Shown here in pieces: positions 1 through 8,908 of a stretch of 64,000 nucleotides of DNA. Within the stretch, counting starts at the first letter, position 1; every line of letters starts with the position of its first letter. The translations under genes and the position numbers were made by a program. The notes below the pieces were generated by a model. The model saw only the letters and a program-made list of their open reading frames with translations. It did not search any database and was not told the origin of the DNA. Origin of the DNA: Sphingopyxis witflariensis (GTDB lineage Bacteria > Pseudomonadota > Alphaproteobacteria > Sphingomonadales > Sphingomonadaceae); contig NZ_NISJ01000008.1 in NCBI RefSeq assembly GCF_002205635.1, positions 122,321 to 186,320 on the forward strand. Reading direction: 5' to 3'.

Positions 1-1
1 G

Positions 2-94
2 GGCGCCGAAGCGGGCGAGAGCGTCGCCTATCAGGACCGCGAGGATGCGATTGAAATCCTCGCCGCCCACGCCGACCCGGAGGTACAGGCATGA
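2..94 (+). CDS. C-terminal end of an unidentified protein (cut by window edge)
   Basis: An open frame enters from the left edge and stops at TGA 92-94, giving about 30 residues ending DREDAIEILAAHADPEVQA. The stop overlaps the next start as ATGA, which is the normal sign of translational coupling. Too little is present to assign a function. Confidence 0.55.
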   Translation, partial: GAEAGESVAYQDREDAIEILAAHADPEVQA

Positions 95-270
95 AGGACA
101 AGTTCGAACGCCATCGCCAGCCATGGACCGCGGCCGAGATCGACAAGCTCCACACGCTCGCCAAAAAGGGCATGGCGCTCAAAGCCATCGCCAAGGCGCT
201 GACGCGTAGCGAGGAATCGGTGAAAGACCGCGCCAAGGCCGACAGCCTCCCGATCGCGAAGCTGCGCTAG
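91..270 (+). CDS. Small SANT/Myb-like helical protein, 59 aa
   Basis: Starts at ATG 91 inside the stop of the preceding gene (ATGA overlap) and ends 7 bases before the next gene, so it looks like a middle member of an operon. The short basic protein contains PWTAAEIDKLHTLAKKGMAL then IAKALTRSEESVKDRA, a pattern typical of small SANT/Myb-like or HTH domains found in alphaproteobacteria, in which Trp and a Leu-rich helix are followed by a recognition-like helix. DNA binding is an inference from this pattern. Confidence 0.65.
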   Translation: MKDKFERHRQPWTAAEIDKLHTLAKKGMALKAIAKALTRSEESVKDRAKADSLPIAKLR

Positions 271-277
271 GCCCCCT

Positions 278-1456
278 ATGTCCATCCCTGACTTTGACGC
301 CATCGTGCTGGGTGCCGGCGCGGCCGGTCTGATGTGCGCCGCGACCGCGGGACAGCGCGGGCGGCGCGTGTTGTTGCTCGACCATGCCGATGCGGTCGGC
401 AAGAAGATCCTGATTTCGGGCGGTGGGCGCTGCAACTTCACCAATGTGAACACCGCACCCGACCGCTTCATCTCGGCGAACCCGCATTTCGCCAAGTCGG
501 CGCTCGCGCGCTACACGCCCGCCGATTTCATCGCGCTGGTGAACGCGCATGGCATCGCGCACCACGAAAAGACGCTGGGCCAGCTCTTCTGCGACGGATC
601 GGCGAAACAGATTGTCGCGATGCTGCTCGACGAAGCGGCCAAAGCCGGGGTCGATGTCCGTGTCGGCCAGCCGGTCGGCGAAGTGACCCACGCCGACAGC
701 CGTTTCGGCGTTCAGTTCGGCGACACCCGCTTCACCGCCCCCAACCTGGTCATCGCGACCGGCGGCCCGTCGATCCCCAAAATGGGCGCAACCGGCTTCG
801 CCTATGACCTCGCACGCCAGTTCGGATTGAAGGTCGTCGAGCCGCGCCCCGCGCTCGTCCCGCTGACATTGGGCGGCGACGATGTGCTGTTCCGCGAGCT
901 CTCCGGCATCGCCGCGCCGGTCGCGGCGCGTGCGGGAAAGGCGGTATTCCGCGAAGCCGCGCTCTTCACCCACCGCGGGCTGTCGGGTCCGGCGATCCTC
1001 CAGATCAGCAGCTATTGGCGTCACGGCGAGCCGGTGACGATCGACTTCCTCCCCGACATGTCATCGGGCTGGCTGCTCGACGCCAAGCGCAACCGTCCGC
1101 GTGCGACCGTGCGTGCGGTGCTCGGCGCACAGCTTCCCGACCGGCTCGCCGAAACGCTTGCCGAACGGCTGGCGCTGCCCGGCGAACTCGCCGCCCAGAC
1201 CGACCGCAAATTGACCGATGCCGAGGCGCGTCTCGCGCGCTGGAGCTTCCATCCCAATGGCACCGAAGGCTTTGCCAAGGCCGAGGTGACCGTGGGTGGA
1301 ATCAGCACCGCGGGGCTGTCATCGCAATCAATGGTGGCCAAAACCATTCCCGGCCTGTATGCGGTCGGCGAGGCCGTAGATGTCACAGGGTGGTTAGGCG
1401 GCTATAATTTTCAATGGGCTTGGGCCAGCGGACACGCTGCGGGCCAGGCGATTTGA
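278..1456 (+). CDS. BaiN/HI0933-family NAD(P)/FAD-dependent oxidoreductase
   Basis: 392 aa flavoprotein. A Rossmann FAD motif GAGAAGLMCA lies near residue 13 and is followed by the family signature KKILISGGGRCNFTN near residue 47. The C-terminal GGYNFQWAWASGHAAG is the second family signature, closing the FAD site. Family members (YhiN, HI0933, BaiN/RdsA) have a two-domain FAD fold; most are of unknown substrate, and some reduce bile acids or act in uncharacterised redox steps. Length fits the family. The start follows closely after the preceding small gene, so the two are probably co-transcribed. Physiological substrate cannot be read from the sequence. Confidence 0.88.
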   Translation: MSIPDFDAIVLGAGAAGLMCAATAGQRGRRVLLLDHADAVGKKILISGGGRCNFTNVNTAPDRFISANPHFAKSALARYTPADFIALVNAHGIAHHEKTLGQLFCDGSAKQIVAMLLDEAAKAGVDVRVGQPVGEVTHADSRFGVQFGDTRFTAPNLVIATGGPSIPKMGATGFAYDLARQFGLKVVEPRPALVPLTLGGDDVLFRELSGIAAPVAARAGKAVFREAALFTHRGLSGPAILQISSYWRHGEPVTIDFLPDMSSGWLLDAKRNRPRATVRAVLGAQLPDRLAETLAERLALPGELAAQTDRKLTDAEARLARWSFHPNGTEGFAKAEVTVGGISTAGLSSQSMVAKTIPGLYAVGEAVDVTGWLGGYNFQWAWASGHAAGQAI

Positions 1457-1522
1457 ACCCGATTTAACCCCTTGTCCCTCTGCCCCCACCCACTTGGGTG
1501 ACGGCAATCTATTGAGATCATA

Positions 1523-3409
1523 ATGTCTTTTGAAAATATGTCCCCCGTCCTTTCGGACGCGCTCAGCGCGCGCGGCTATGAAGCCCTCACCCCCGTCCAG
1601 TCCGCCGTGATCGAATCAGAAGCGCAGGGCCGTGACCTCGTCGTGTCGGCGCAAACCGGCTCCGGCAAGACCGTCGCCTTTGGCCTCGCGATGGCCGATC
1701 AGCTGCTCGAGGGCGATAAAATGCCCTTCGCGACCTCGCCGCTCGCGCTCATCATCGCACCGACCCGCGAACTCGCACTCCAGGTCAGCCGCGAGCTCAG
1801 CTGGCTCTATGCCAAGGCGGGCGCGCGCATCGCGACCTGCGTCGGCGGCATGGACGCCAGCAAGGAACGCCGCGCGCTCAGTCAGGGCGTACAGGTCGTC
1901 GTCGGCACCCCGGGCCGCCTGCGCGATCACCTCGAACGCGGCGCACTCGACCTCTCGGCGCTGCGCGTCGCGGTGCTCGATGAGGCCGACGAAATGCTCG
2001 ACATGGGCTTTCGCGACGATCTCGAGGAAATTCTCGACGCCACCCCGGCGACGCGCCGCACCCTCCTCTTTTCGGCAACGATGCCCAAGCCGATCGTTCA
2101 GCTCGCCAAGCGCTATCAGCAAAATGCGCTGCGCATCTCGACCGTCGGCGAAGATCGCGGCCATGGCGACATCGCCTATCAGGCCGTGACCGTCGCCCCC
2201 GCCGACATCGAAGGCGCGGTGGTCAACCTGCTGCGCCTGCATGATGCCGAGACCGCGATGCTGTTCTGCGCGACGCGCGACAATGTCCGTCGCCTCCACG
2301 CCAGCCTCGTCGAGCGCGGCTTCGCCGCCGTCGCTTTGTCGGGCGAGCATAGCCAGAACGAACGCAACCACGCGCTGCAAGCGCTGCGTGATCGCCGCGC
2401 CCGCGTCTGCGTCGCGACCGACGTCGCCGCACGCGGCATCGATCTTCCGACCCTCAGCCTCGTCGTCCATGTCGAAATCCCCCGCGACGCCGAAGCCCTG
2501 CAGCACCGTTCGGGCCGCACCGGCCGCGCGGGCAAAAAGGGCACCGCGGTCATCATCGTTCCCTATCCGCGCCGCCGCCGCGTCGACGGCATGCTGCGCG
2601 GTGCGCGGATCGAGGCCGAATGGATGGACGCCCCGACCGCCGCCGACGTGCGCAAGCGCGATCAGGAACGCCTGATCGAGAAATTGCTTGCCCCCGTCGA
2701 GCATGAGCCGGAGGATCTGGAACTCGCGCAGCGCCTGATGGCCGAACGCAGCGCCGAAGATATCGCCGCGTCGCTCGTCCGCGCGCACCGCGCGCTGATG
2801 CCGCCGCCCGAGGATCTGCTCGATAACAGCCCGCGCGGCCGCGACAGCGCCGGCCGCCCTGAGCGCGGAGAGCGTTTCGAACGCCCCGAGCGTGGCGCTG
2901 GCGGCGAACGCGAAGGCTTCGAGGATGCCGTCTGGTTCAAGATCAACATCGGCCGCCACCAGAATGCCGATCCGCGCTGGATCCTGCCTTTGCTCTGCCG
3001 CCGTGGCCATGTGACCAAGGGTGAGATTGGTGCAATCCGCATCGGCCCCAAGGAAACGATGTTCAACATCCCGCGCGCGATCGCCGATCGCTTTGCCGAG
3101 GCGGTGCTGCGCAGCGCCAATGCCGATGGCGAGGATGACAGCGGCGTCGCGATCACCCCCGCACCCGACGGCCCGACCTATCCGCCGCGCCGCGATAAAG
3201 GTGGCCATCAGGGCGGCCCGCGCGACGGCGCTCCGCGCTCGACGCTGGGCCGCGCGCCCGGCGGCGACCGCGGCTTCGGCGATCGTTCGGGCCCGCGTGG
3301 CCCGGGCGGCTTCGGCGATCGCGCTGGTCCCCGCGGCCCGGGCGGCAAGCCGCCATACAAGGCGAAGCCCTTTGGCAACAAGGGCGGACCGCGCAAGCCC
3401 ACCCGCTAA
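1523..3409 (+). CDS. DEAD-box ATP-dependent RNA helicase with DbpA-type RNA-binding domain
   Basis: 628 aa. All core motifs are present: AQTGSGKT (43-50), PTREL (80-84), TPGR (129-132), DEAD (153-156), SAT, RGID and HRSGRTGRAG. After about residue 470 a DbpA-type RNA-binding domain follows (VWFKINIGRHQNADPRWILP ... GEIGAIRIGPKETMFNI). The last ~60 residues are a low-complexity Arg/Gly/Pro tail (repeats of RGPGGFGDR type). Such proteins remodel rRNA or structured mRNA in ribosome assembly or cold adaptation. It is a DbpA/DeaD/CsdA-type protein; the exact orthologue is uncertain. A GC hairpin 11 bases after the stop probably terminates the transcript. Confidence 0.93.
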   Translation: MSFENMSPVLSDALSARGYEALTPVQSAVIESEAQGRDLVVSAQTGSGKTVAFGLAMADQLLEGDKMPFATSPLALIIAPTRELALQVSRELSWLYAKAGARIATCVGGMDASKERRALSQGVQVVVGTPGRLRDHLERGALDLSALRVAVLDEADEMLDMGFRDDLEEILDATPATRRTLLFSATMPKPIVQLAKRYQQNALRISTVGEDRGHGDIAYQAVTVAPADIEGAVVNLLRLHDAETAMLFCATRDNVRRLHASLVERGFAAVALSGEHSQNERNHALQALRDRRARVCVATDVAARGIDLPTLSLVVHVEIPRDAEALQHRSGRTGRAGKKGTAVIIVPYPRRRRVDGMLRGARIEAEWMDAPTAADVRKRDQERLIEKLLAPVEHEPEDLELAQRLMAERSAEDIAASLVRAHRALMPPPEDLLDNSPRGRDSAGRPERGERFERPERGAGGEREGFEDAVWFKINIGRHQNADPRWILPLLCRRGHVTKGEIGAIRIGPKETMFNIPRAIADRFAEAVLRSANADGEDDSGVAITPAPDGPTYPPRRDKGGHQGGPRDGAPRSTLGRAPGGDRGFGDRSGPRGPGGFGDRAGPRGPGGKPPYKAKPFGNKGGPRKPTR

Positions 3410-3419
3410 GCGTCTTCAA

Positions 3420-3438
3420 CCCCTCCCCGGGGGAGGGG
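3420..3438 (+). terminator. GC-rich hairpin after the helicase gene
   Basis: CCCCTCCCC (3420-3428) pairs with GGGGAGGGG (3430-3438) and is followed by cTTTg. It lies between the helicase stop and the next gene, so termination is the likely role. It has the same core as repeat family B and may be a degraded copy. Confidence 0.5.
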
Positions 3439-3507
3439 CTTTGATCGCACCGCCCTTGCGCCGCCCTCCCCGCCGCCCCAAATGGGCCGGACAGCAGGAG
3501 AGCAGCG

Positions 3508-4485
3508 ATGCAAGCGATCGAAGCCTTTATCGAAAGCCAGGGCGGCCCCGAGGTCATCGACTGGCGCACGGTCACATTGGGCAAGCCCGGTCCGGGTGAA
3601 GTCCTGCTCCGCCAGACTGCGGTCGGGCTCAACTATCTCGACACCTATCACCGCGACGGCACCTATCCGATCGCGCTACCCGGCGGGCTCGGCGTCGAAT
3701 CGGCCGGCGAAGTCATCGCCGTCGGCGAAGGCGTCACCGGCTTCAAACCCGGCGACCGCGCCGCGACCTTCGGCCCCGAACGCAACGCCTATGCCAGCGC
3801 GCGTATCCTCAACGCCGCGTCGCTGTTCAAACTCCCCGCAAATATCGACGATGAAACCGCCGCCGCTGCGCTGCTCAAAGCGTGCACGGTCGAGATGCTC
3901 GTCGAACGCTGCGCCAAGGTCGAGGCCGGCTGGCCGGTGCTCGTCCACGCCGCCGCAGGCGGCGTCGGGCTGATCCTCGTCCAGTGGCTGAAATCGGTCG
4001 GCGCGACGGTGATCGGCACTGTCAGCACCGAAGCCAAGGCGCACGCCGCGCGCGAAGCCGGCGCCGACCATGTGCTGATGTACAAGCAGGATGATGTCGC
4101 CGCGCATGTCCGCGAGATCACCGACGGTCAGGGCGTGCCCGTGACCTTCGACGGCATCGGCATGGCAACATGGAATGTCTCACTGAAAGCCACTGCGCGG
4201 CGCGGGCTGATCGTCAGCTATGGCAATGCCGGCGGGCCTGTAACCGGGGTCAATCTCGGCATCCTCGCCCAGCATGGCTCGCAATTCGTTACCCGCCCGA
4301 CGCTGTTCGACTATTATCTCCACCCCGGCGAGCGCGCCGCCGGCGCCGCGCGGGTGTTCGAGATGATCGCATCGGGCGCGGTGCAAATCACCGTCGGCCA
4401 GCGTTACGGGCTGCAGGATGCAGCAAGGGCGCATGCCGATCTGGAGGCGGGGCGGACAACGGGTTCGACTTTGTTGATACCCTAA
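3508..4485 (+). CDS. NADPH:quinone reductase (zeta-crystallin type MDR)
   Basis: 325 aa medium-chain dehydrogenase/reductase without zinc ligands. The GroES-like N-terminal half contains QTAVGLNYLDTYHRDGTYP, characteristic of quinone oxidoreductases. The nucleotide-binding motif AAAGGVGLILVQWLK sits at about residues 149-163. It likely carries out one- or two-electron reduction of quinones with NADPH in the cytoplasm. An SD-like aggagag precedes ATG 3508 by 9 bases. It stands alone between the helicase and a convergent operon. Confidence 0.88.
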   Translation: MQAIEAFIESQGGPEVIDWRTVTLGKPGPGEVLLRQTAVGLNYLDTYHRDGTYPIALPGGLGVESAGEVIAVGEGVTGFKPGDRAATFGPERNAYASARILNAASLFKLPANIDDETAAAALLKACTVEMLVERCAKVEAGWPVLVHAAAGGVGLILVQWLKSVGATVIGTVSTEAKAHAAREAGADHVLMYKQDDVAAHVREITDGQGVPVTFDGIGMATWNVSLKATARRGLIVSYGNAGGPVTGVNLGILAQHGSQFVTRPTLFDYYLHPGERAAGAARVFEMIASGAVQITVGQRYGLQDAARAHADLEAGRTTGSTLLIP

Positions 4486-4510
4486 ACATCCCTTCCGGCT
4501 TGATTTGTAT

Positions 4511-4606
4511 CGTCATTGCGAGCGAAGCGAAGCAATCTCCAGCCGTCAGCCCTGCGCACGATCGATGACTGGAGATTGCCGCGTCGCTTCGCTCCTAGCA
4601 ATGACG
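4511..4606. repeat. Palindromic repeat, family C, copy 1
   Basis: Long inverted repeat. The left arm CGTCATTGCGAGCGAAGCG continues to caatctcc, and the right arm runs ggagattgccg then CGCTTCGCTCCTAGCAATGACG. It sits between convergent genes. The same arms recur at 19267-19363. REP/BIME-like elements with this core are widespread in bacterial genomes; a role in termination or mRNA stability is possible. Confidence 0.85.
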
Positions 4607-4634
4607 AGGATAATCAACGCAAAGTCATTGCGGT

Positions 4635-5483
4635 CTAAGCCTTCAACCGCTCCGCATGCCATGCAACATGCTCGGCCATGAAGCTCGAAATGAAATAATA
4701 GCTGTGATCATACCCCGGCTGCATACGGATCTCGGCCTTCTGCCCAGCCAGCTCGCACGCTTCGACCAGCAAATGCGTCTTCAACTGCTCTGCCAGAAAA
4801 CCATCAGCCTCACCCTGATCGACCAGCAGGTCGGGCACCCGCGCCCCGCCCGCGATAAGCGCGCACGCATCATAGACGCTCCACGCCGCGCGATCCTCGC
4901 CCAGATAATTCGACAGCGCCTTCTCCCCCCACGGACATTGCAAAGGCGCGACGATCGGCGAAAAGGCAGACACGGAACGGAAGCGATCGGGCGTCCTCAG
5001 CGCTACGGTCAGCGCGCCATGCCCGCCCATCGAATGGCCGCTGATCGCCTGCCGCGTCATATCGGCGGCAGGAAACTCGCGCAGGATCAGCGACGGCAGC
5101 TCATCCTCGACATAGGATCGCATTCGGTAATTCGCCGCCCACGGCTCTTCGGTCGCATCGACATAGAAGCCCGCGCCCAGCCCGAAATCCCACGCACCCT
5201 CCGGATCGTCGGGGACGCCCTCACCGCGCGGGCTGGTGTCGGGCGCGATGAAGATGACGCCATGCTCGGCGCAGGCGGCGCGATATTCGCCCTTCTCCAT
5301 CACATTGGCGTGGGTGCAGGTCAGCCCTGACAAATACCAAAGCACCGGCAGCTTCGCGCCCGGCGCATGATCGGGGACAAAGACCGCAAAACTCATGTCG
5401 GTGCCGGTGGTGGTACTAGCGTGCTTATAGACGCCTTGCGTCCCGCCATGGCTGCGATTGGTCGAAAGGATTTCGAGGGTCAT
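4635..5483 (-). CDS. fghA: S-formylglutathione hydrolase
   Basis: 282 aa esterase-D family serine hydrolase. It cleaves S-formylglutathione to formate and glutathione, the second step of GSH-dependent formaldehyde oxidation. The nucleophile elbow is GHSMGG (Ser151), with Asp227 in DQGEADGF and His260 in GYDHSYYF as the other triad residues. The SGLTCTHANVMEKG segment is the oxyanion/Cys region typical of the family. I place the start at 5483 because the protein then begins like the family and its ATG overlaps the upstream stop as ATGA. It is the last gene of the frmA-fghA operon. Confidence 0.95.
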   Translation of the reverse strand: MTLEILSTNRSHGGTQGVYKHASTTTGTDMSFAVFVPDHAPGAKLPVLWYLSGLTCTHANVMEKGEYRAACAEHGVIFIAPDTSPRGEGVPDDPEGAWDFGLGAGFYVDATEEPWAANYRMRSYVEDELPSLILREFPAADMTRQAISGHSMGGHGALTVALRTPDRFRSVSAFSPIVAPLQCPWGEKALSNYLGEDRAAWSVYDACALIAGGARVPDLLVDQGEADGFLAEQLKTHLLVEACELAGQKAEIRMQPGYDHSYYFISSFMAEHVAWHAERLKA

Positions 5484-5986
5484 TTGGGTTCCTGCACGGG
5501 AATGGAGACAATGATTGGCGCATGCCCCCAATGGCGTAGCAGGTCCAGTATCGCCACCCCCGAAAGCCCGAGTGTCGCGGTGTTGCGCAGCGGATGGACA
5601 TTAACCGGATCGGACACCGCCAGCCCGACGTCGAGAACGACCGCGATGCTTCCGGGTGCCGCGTTGATCGCGGCGAGCGGGGTCACCGATCCGGGCGCAA
5701 TGCCGAGCAGACGCTCCATATCCTCGGCTTTGCCAAAGCTCACGCGCTTGCTGCCGATCGCGGCGGGCAGGGCCTTCAGGTCAACGCGCGCTTCGGCGGG
5801 CACCGTGACGAGCCAATATGCTCCGCCAGCATCCTTCAGAAACAGATTTTTGGTATGGGCCCCCGGCATGGCGGCGTGCACCGCGTCGCTCTCGGCGACG
5901 GTGAACACCGCATCATGTTCATGGGCGGCGAAGGGGACCGCGAGCGCACCCAGGTCCGCCAGCAATCCCGCTTCGCCGCGCATCAT
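5480..5986 (-). CDS. YbaK/ProX-type prolyl-tRNA deacylase
   Basis: 168 aa, a standalone trans-editing domain of the INS superfamily. Members hydrolyse mischarged Ala- or Cys-tRNA(Pro). Recognisable elements are HTKNLFLKD (residues about 44-52, with the family's conserved Lys) and the C-terminal VNVHPLRNTATLGLS loop. Two adjacent ATG codons (5986, 5983) are possible starts. It overlaps fghA by 4 bases and follows a VOC gene by 3 bases, so it belongs to the same transcript although it has no evident formaldehyde role. Confidence 0.88.
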   Translation of the reverse strand: MMRGEAGLLADLGALAVPFAAHEHDAVFTVAESDAVHAAMPGAHTKNLFLKDAGGAYWLVTVPAEARVDLKALPAAIGSKRVSFGKAEDMERLLGIAPGSVTPLAAINAAPGSIAVVLDVGLAVSDPVNVHPLRNTATLGLSGVAILDLLRHWGHAPIIVSIPVQEPK

Positions 5987-5989
5987 GGG

Positions 5990-6370
5990 TCAGACCATGC
6001 GGTGCATGACGCAGACCTTGTTGCCGGTCGGGTCGCGCAGATAGGCGAGATACATTTTCATACCATTGCCTTCGCGCACACCCGGCGGGTCTTCGATCGC
6101 CTTGCCGCCAGCAGCGACGCCCGCCGCATGCCATGCGTCGGCCTGTTCGGGACCGGTCACGGCAAAGCCGATGGTGCAGCCATTGCCAGCCGTTGCCGGT
6201 TCGCCGTCGATCGGCGGGGTGACAAGAAACAGTCCGCCATTGTGCATATAGATGAGGCGGCCCTTGTCGTCCTGGATCGCCGGCTTGCCGCCGAGCGCCT
6301 GGAAGGTCGCATCATAAAATTTCTTTGCCGCGTCGAGGTCGTTCGCCCCGACCATATTATGGCTGTACAT
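5990..6370 (-). CDS. VOC (glyoxalase/bleomycin resistance) family protein
   Basis: 126 aa, one VOC domain. It starts MYSHNMVGANDLDAAKKFYD, the usual first beta strand and helix, and ends YLAYLRDPTGNKVCVMHR, with the DPxGN motif that closes metal-binding VOC folds. A metal-dependent lyase, isomerase or glutathione-transfer activity is plausible. It is clearly paralogous to the VOC gene at 7290-7673: both carry GRLIYxHxGG, AWHAAG, IEDPPG and YLAYLRDP. Position within the formaldehyde operon suggests a GSH adduct as substrate, but this is inference. Confidence 0.85.
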   Translation of the reverse strand: MYSHNMVGANDLDAAKKFYDATFQALGGKPAIQDDKGRLIYMHNGGLFLVTPPIDGEPATAGNGCTIGFAVTGPEQADAWHAAGVAAGGKAIEDPPGVREGNGMKMYLAYLRDPTGNKVCVMHRMV

Positions 6371-6420
6371 CGCTCTCTCCTTTTTTCGTTGCGAATCGCT
6401 ACGGAACTGTGCGCGCTGTC

Positions 6421-7290
6421 TCAGCGAAAAACCACTGTCTTTCGCCCGTCGATCAGCACGCGCTGTTCGGCAACCCAGCGCACCGCTTTCGCGAGCACCT
6501 GCGCCTCGATATCGCGGCCGGTGCGGATCAGATCCTCGACGCTGTTGCGGTGGTCGACCCGCTCGACCGCCTGTTCGATGATCGGCCCCTCATCGAGGTC
6601 ACCGGTGACGAAATGCGCGGTCGCGCCGATCAGCTTGACCCCGCGCTCATGCGCGCGATGATAGGGTTTCGCGCCCTTGAATCCCGGCAGGAAACTGTGG
6701 TGAATATTGATGCAACGCCCCGCGAGCTTTGCCGACAGCTCGCTCGACAGCACCTGCATATAGCGTGCGAGAACCAGATAGTCGGCGCCAGCATCGGCCA
6801 TGACCTGCAGGATCGCCGTTTCCTGTTCGGCACGGTTCGCATCGCTGACCGGTAAATGATGAAAGGGCACCCCATGCCATTCGGTCAGGCGCCGCAGATG
6901 CTCATGGTTCGACACCACACCCGCGATATCGATCGCCAGATTGCCCGTCGACCAGCGATGGAGAAGGTCATTGAGGCAATGGCTCCCCTGCGAAACCGCA
7001 ATGACGAAGCGCGGCTTGGCGGCGCTGTCGCTGATTCGCGCGTCCATCGCAAAGCGTTCAACGATCGGAGCAAAGGCCGCTTCGATCCCGGCGAGATCAT
7101 CCGGAAAGGCCGGCCCCGCACCACGAAATGCGACGCGCATAAAAAAGCGTCCCGAATCGAGGTCGGCATATTGCTGGCTGTCGAGGATGAAGCCGTCACG
7201 CTCTGCGAGCAACCCGGTCACCGCCGCAACGATGCCGACCGCATCGACGCAGCTGAAGGTGAGGACAAAGGCGGGCGATTGCGTTTCCAT
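6421..7290 (-). CDS. purU: Formyltetrahydrofolate deformylase
   Basis: 289 aa. An N-terminal ACT domain (FVLTFSCVDAVGIVAAVTGL) is followed by a formyl-transferase domain containing INIHHSFLPGFKGAKPYHRA and the catalytic GDLDEGPIIEQ region. The enzyme hydrolyses 10-formyl-THF to formate and THF, balancing the one-carbon pool. I chose ATG 7290 because the ACT domain begins there and the codon shares a base with the upstream stop (TGATG). Its place between formaldehyde genes ties folate-bound formyl to the same formate output. Confidence 0.95.
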   Translation of the reverse strand: METQSPAFVLTFSCVDAVGIVAAVTGLLAERDGFILDSQQYADLDSGRFFMRVAFRGAGPAFPDDLAGIEAAFAPIVERFAMDARISDSAAKPRFVIAVSQGSHCLNDLLHRWSTGNLAIDIAGVVSNHEHLRRLTEWHGVPFHHLPVSDANRAEQETAILQVMADAGADYLVLARYMQVLSSELSAKLAGRCINIHHSFLPGFKGAKPYHRAHERGVKLIGATAHFVTGDLDEGPIIEQAVERVDHRNSVEDLIRTGRDIEAQVLAKAVRWVAEQRVLIDGRKTVVFR

Positions 7291-7673
7291 CAGGCGACCC
7301 GGTGCGTTGCGCACAGCTTGTTGCCCGCAGGATCGCGCAGATAGGCCAGATAAAGCTGCCGGCCCTCGGTTCCGTGGCGGATGCCCGGCGGATCCTCGAT
7401 CATCCTGCCGCCGTTCGCCGCACCCGCAGCATGCCACGCATCGACCGCATCGGTCGACGCGGCCGCGAAGCCCAGCGTTCCGCCATTGGCACCATGCGCC
7501 GCTTCGCCGTTGAGCGGCTTGGTAATCAGGAAGCGTCCGCCGGCATGCGAATAGATCAACCGGCCCCATGCATCGACGGTCCCCGGCGGGACGCCGAGCG
7601 CACCCAGTGCTGCATCATAGAAACGGCGCGCGGCTTCGATATCGTCGGCGCCCAGCGCGACATGGCTGAACAT
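7290..7673 (-). CDS. VOC family protein, paralogue of the 5990-6370 gene
   Basis: 127 aa from MFSHVALGADDIEAARRFYD to YLAYLRDPAGNKLCATHR. It shares GRLIYSHAGGRFLITKPLNG with the similar motif in the second VOC gene of the operon. The start at 7673 is 7 bases after the frmA stop. A one-domain VOC protein normally dimerises to form two metal sites. Function unknown; co-transcription with frmA and purU suggests carbonyl or glutathione-adduct chemistry. Confidence 0.85.
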   Translation of the reverse strand: MFSHVALGADDIEAARRFYDAALGALGVPPGTVDAWGRLIYSHAGGRFLITKPLNGEAAHGANGGTLGFAAASTDAVDAWHAAGAANGGRMIEDPPGIRHGTEGRQLYLAYLRDPAGNKLCATHRVA

Positions 7674-7680
7674 GCCGGCC

Positions 7681-8793
7681 TCAGAAGACGACGACGGAGC
7701 GGATGGATTCGCCCGCATGCATCAGGTCGAAACCCTTGTTGATCTCTTCGAGGCCCATGACGTGGGTGATCATCGGATCGATCTCGATCTTGCCCTGCAT
7801 ATACATGTCGACAATCTTCGGCACGTCGGTGCGGCCCTTCGCGCCGCCGAAAGCGGTGCCGCGCCAGTTGCGCCCGGTGACGAGCTGGAACGGTCGCGTC
7901 GCAATCTCCTTGCCCGCCTCGGCGACGCCGATGATGATCGAGGTGCCCCAGCCGCGATGGCAGGCTTCGAGCGCGGTGCGCATCACCTCGGTATTGCCGG
8001 TGGCGTCGAAGGTGTAATCGGCGCCGCCGTCGGTCATCTGGACGATCGCCGCGACGACTTCCTCGCGGCTCATGCCCTTCGAGTTGAGGAACTCGGTCAT
8101 GCCGAACTTGCGGCCCCATTCCTCACGCGAGGGATTGATGTCGACGCCGATGATCTTGTCGGCGCCCGCGAGGCGCGCGCCCTGGATCACGTTGAGCCCG
8201 ATGCCGCCGAGCCCGAAAATGACGACATTGTCGCCGACCTGCACCTTGGCGGTGTTGATCACCGCACCGACGCCGGTGGTCACGCCACAGCCGATGTAGC
8301 AGCTCGACTGGAACGGCGCGTCCTGACGGATTTTCGCGACCGCAATCTCGGGCAGCACGGTGAAGTTCGAGAAGGTCGAACAGCCCATATAATGGAAGAT
8401 CGGCTGGCCCTTGTAGCTGAAGCGCGTCGTGCCGTCGGGCATCAGCCCCTTGCCCTGCGTCGCGCGGATCGCGGTGCAGAGGTTGGTCTTGCCCGACAGG
8501 CAGCTTTTGCACTGGCGGCATTCGGGGGTGTAGAGCGGGATGACATGGTCGCCGGGGACGACGCTGGTGACGCCCGCGCCGACTTCGCGCACAATGCCCG
8601 CGCCCTCATGGCCGAGCACGCTCGGGAAGATGCCTTCGCTGTCGAAGCCGTCGAGCGTATAGGCATCGGTATGGCAAATCCCCGTCGCCATAATCTCAAC
8701 CAGAACCTCGCCCGCCTTCGGCCCCTCAAGGTCGAGTTCGACGATCTCAAGTGGCTTCTTGGCTTCGAACGCTACGGCGGCACGGGTCTTCAT
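7681..8793 (-). CDS. frmA: S-(hydroxymethyl)glutathione dehydrogenase / class III alcohol dehydrogenase
   Basis: 370 aa zinc MDR enzyme that oxidises S-hydroxymethylglutathione (formaldehyde plus GSH) with NAD to S-formylglutathione. The catalytic zinc site is Cys40 (GICHTDAY), His62-Glu63 (GHEG) and Cys169. The structural zinc is Cys92, 95, 98, 106 (CRQCKSC...C). NAD motif GLGGIG is at 194-199. Start 8793 matches the family N-terminus ([15 protein letters not shown]). First gene of the operon; its product feeds FghA at the far end. Confidence 0.96.
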   Translation of the reverse strand: MKTRAAVAFEAKKPLEIVELDLEGPKAGEVLVEIMATGICHTDAYTLDGFDSEGIFPSVLGHEGAGIVREVGAGVTSVVPGDHVIPLYTPECRQCKSCLSGKTNLCTAIRATQGKGLMPDGTTRFSYKGQPIFHYMGCSTFSNFTVLPEIAVAKIRQDAPFQSSCYIGCGVTTGVGAVINTAKVQVGDNVVIFGLGGIGLNVIQGARLAGADKIIGVDINPSREEWGRKFGMTEFLNSKGMSREEVVAAIVQMTDGGADYTFDATGNTEVMRTALEACHRGWGTSIIIGVAEAGKEIATRPFQLVTGRNWRGTAFGGAKGRTDVPKIVDMYMQGKIEIDPMITHVMGLEEINKGFDLMHAGESIRSVVVF

Positions 8794-8813
8794 GGCTTCG
8801 ATCCTATTCTTCC

Positions 8814-8890
8814 TGTTCTCCGGCACAAGCCGGGGTCCAGATGTCATCCCCAAATGCGGCGTCCATGGGCCCCTGCTTACGCCGGGGAAC
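8814..8890. repeat. Palindromic repeat, family F, copy 1
   Basis: Imperfect inverted repeat with arms ccggcacaagccggggtcc and gggcccctgcttacgccgggg. It lies in the gap upstream of frmA and downstream of the serine dehydratase gene. A better conserved copy separates nrdA from nrdB (44157-44230). Confidence 0.7.
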
Positions 8891-8908
8891 GAACTGGCCG
8901 CGATGCTA

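Noticed and set aside
1616..3208. Long minus-strand frame opposite the helicase gene
   Set aside because: A shadow of high-GC codon structure; low-complexity Ala/Arg translation with no motif, and the helicase frame is complete.
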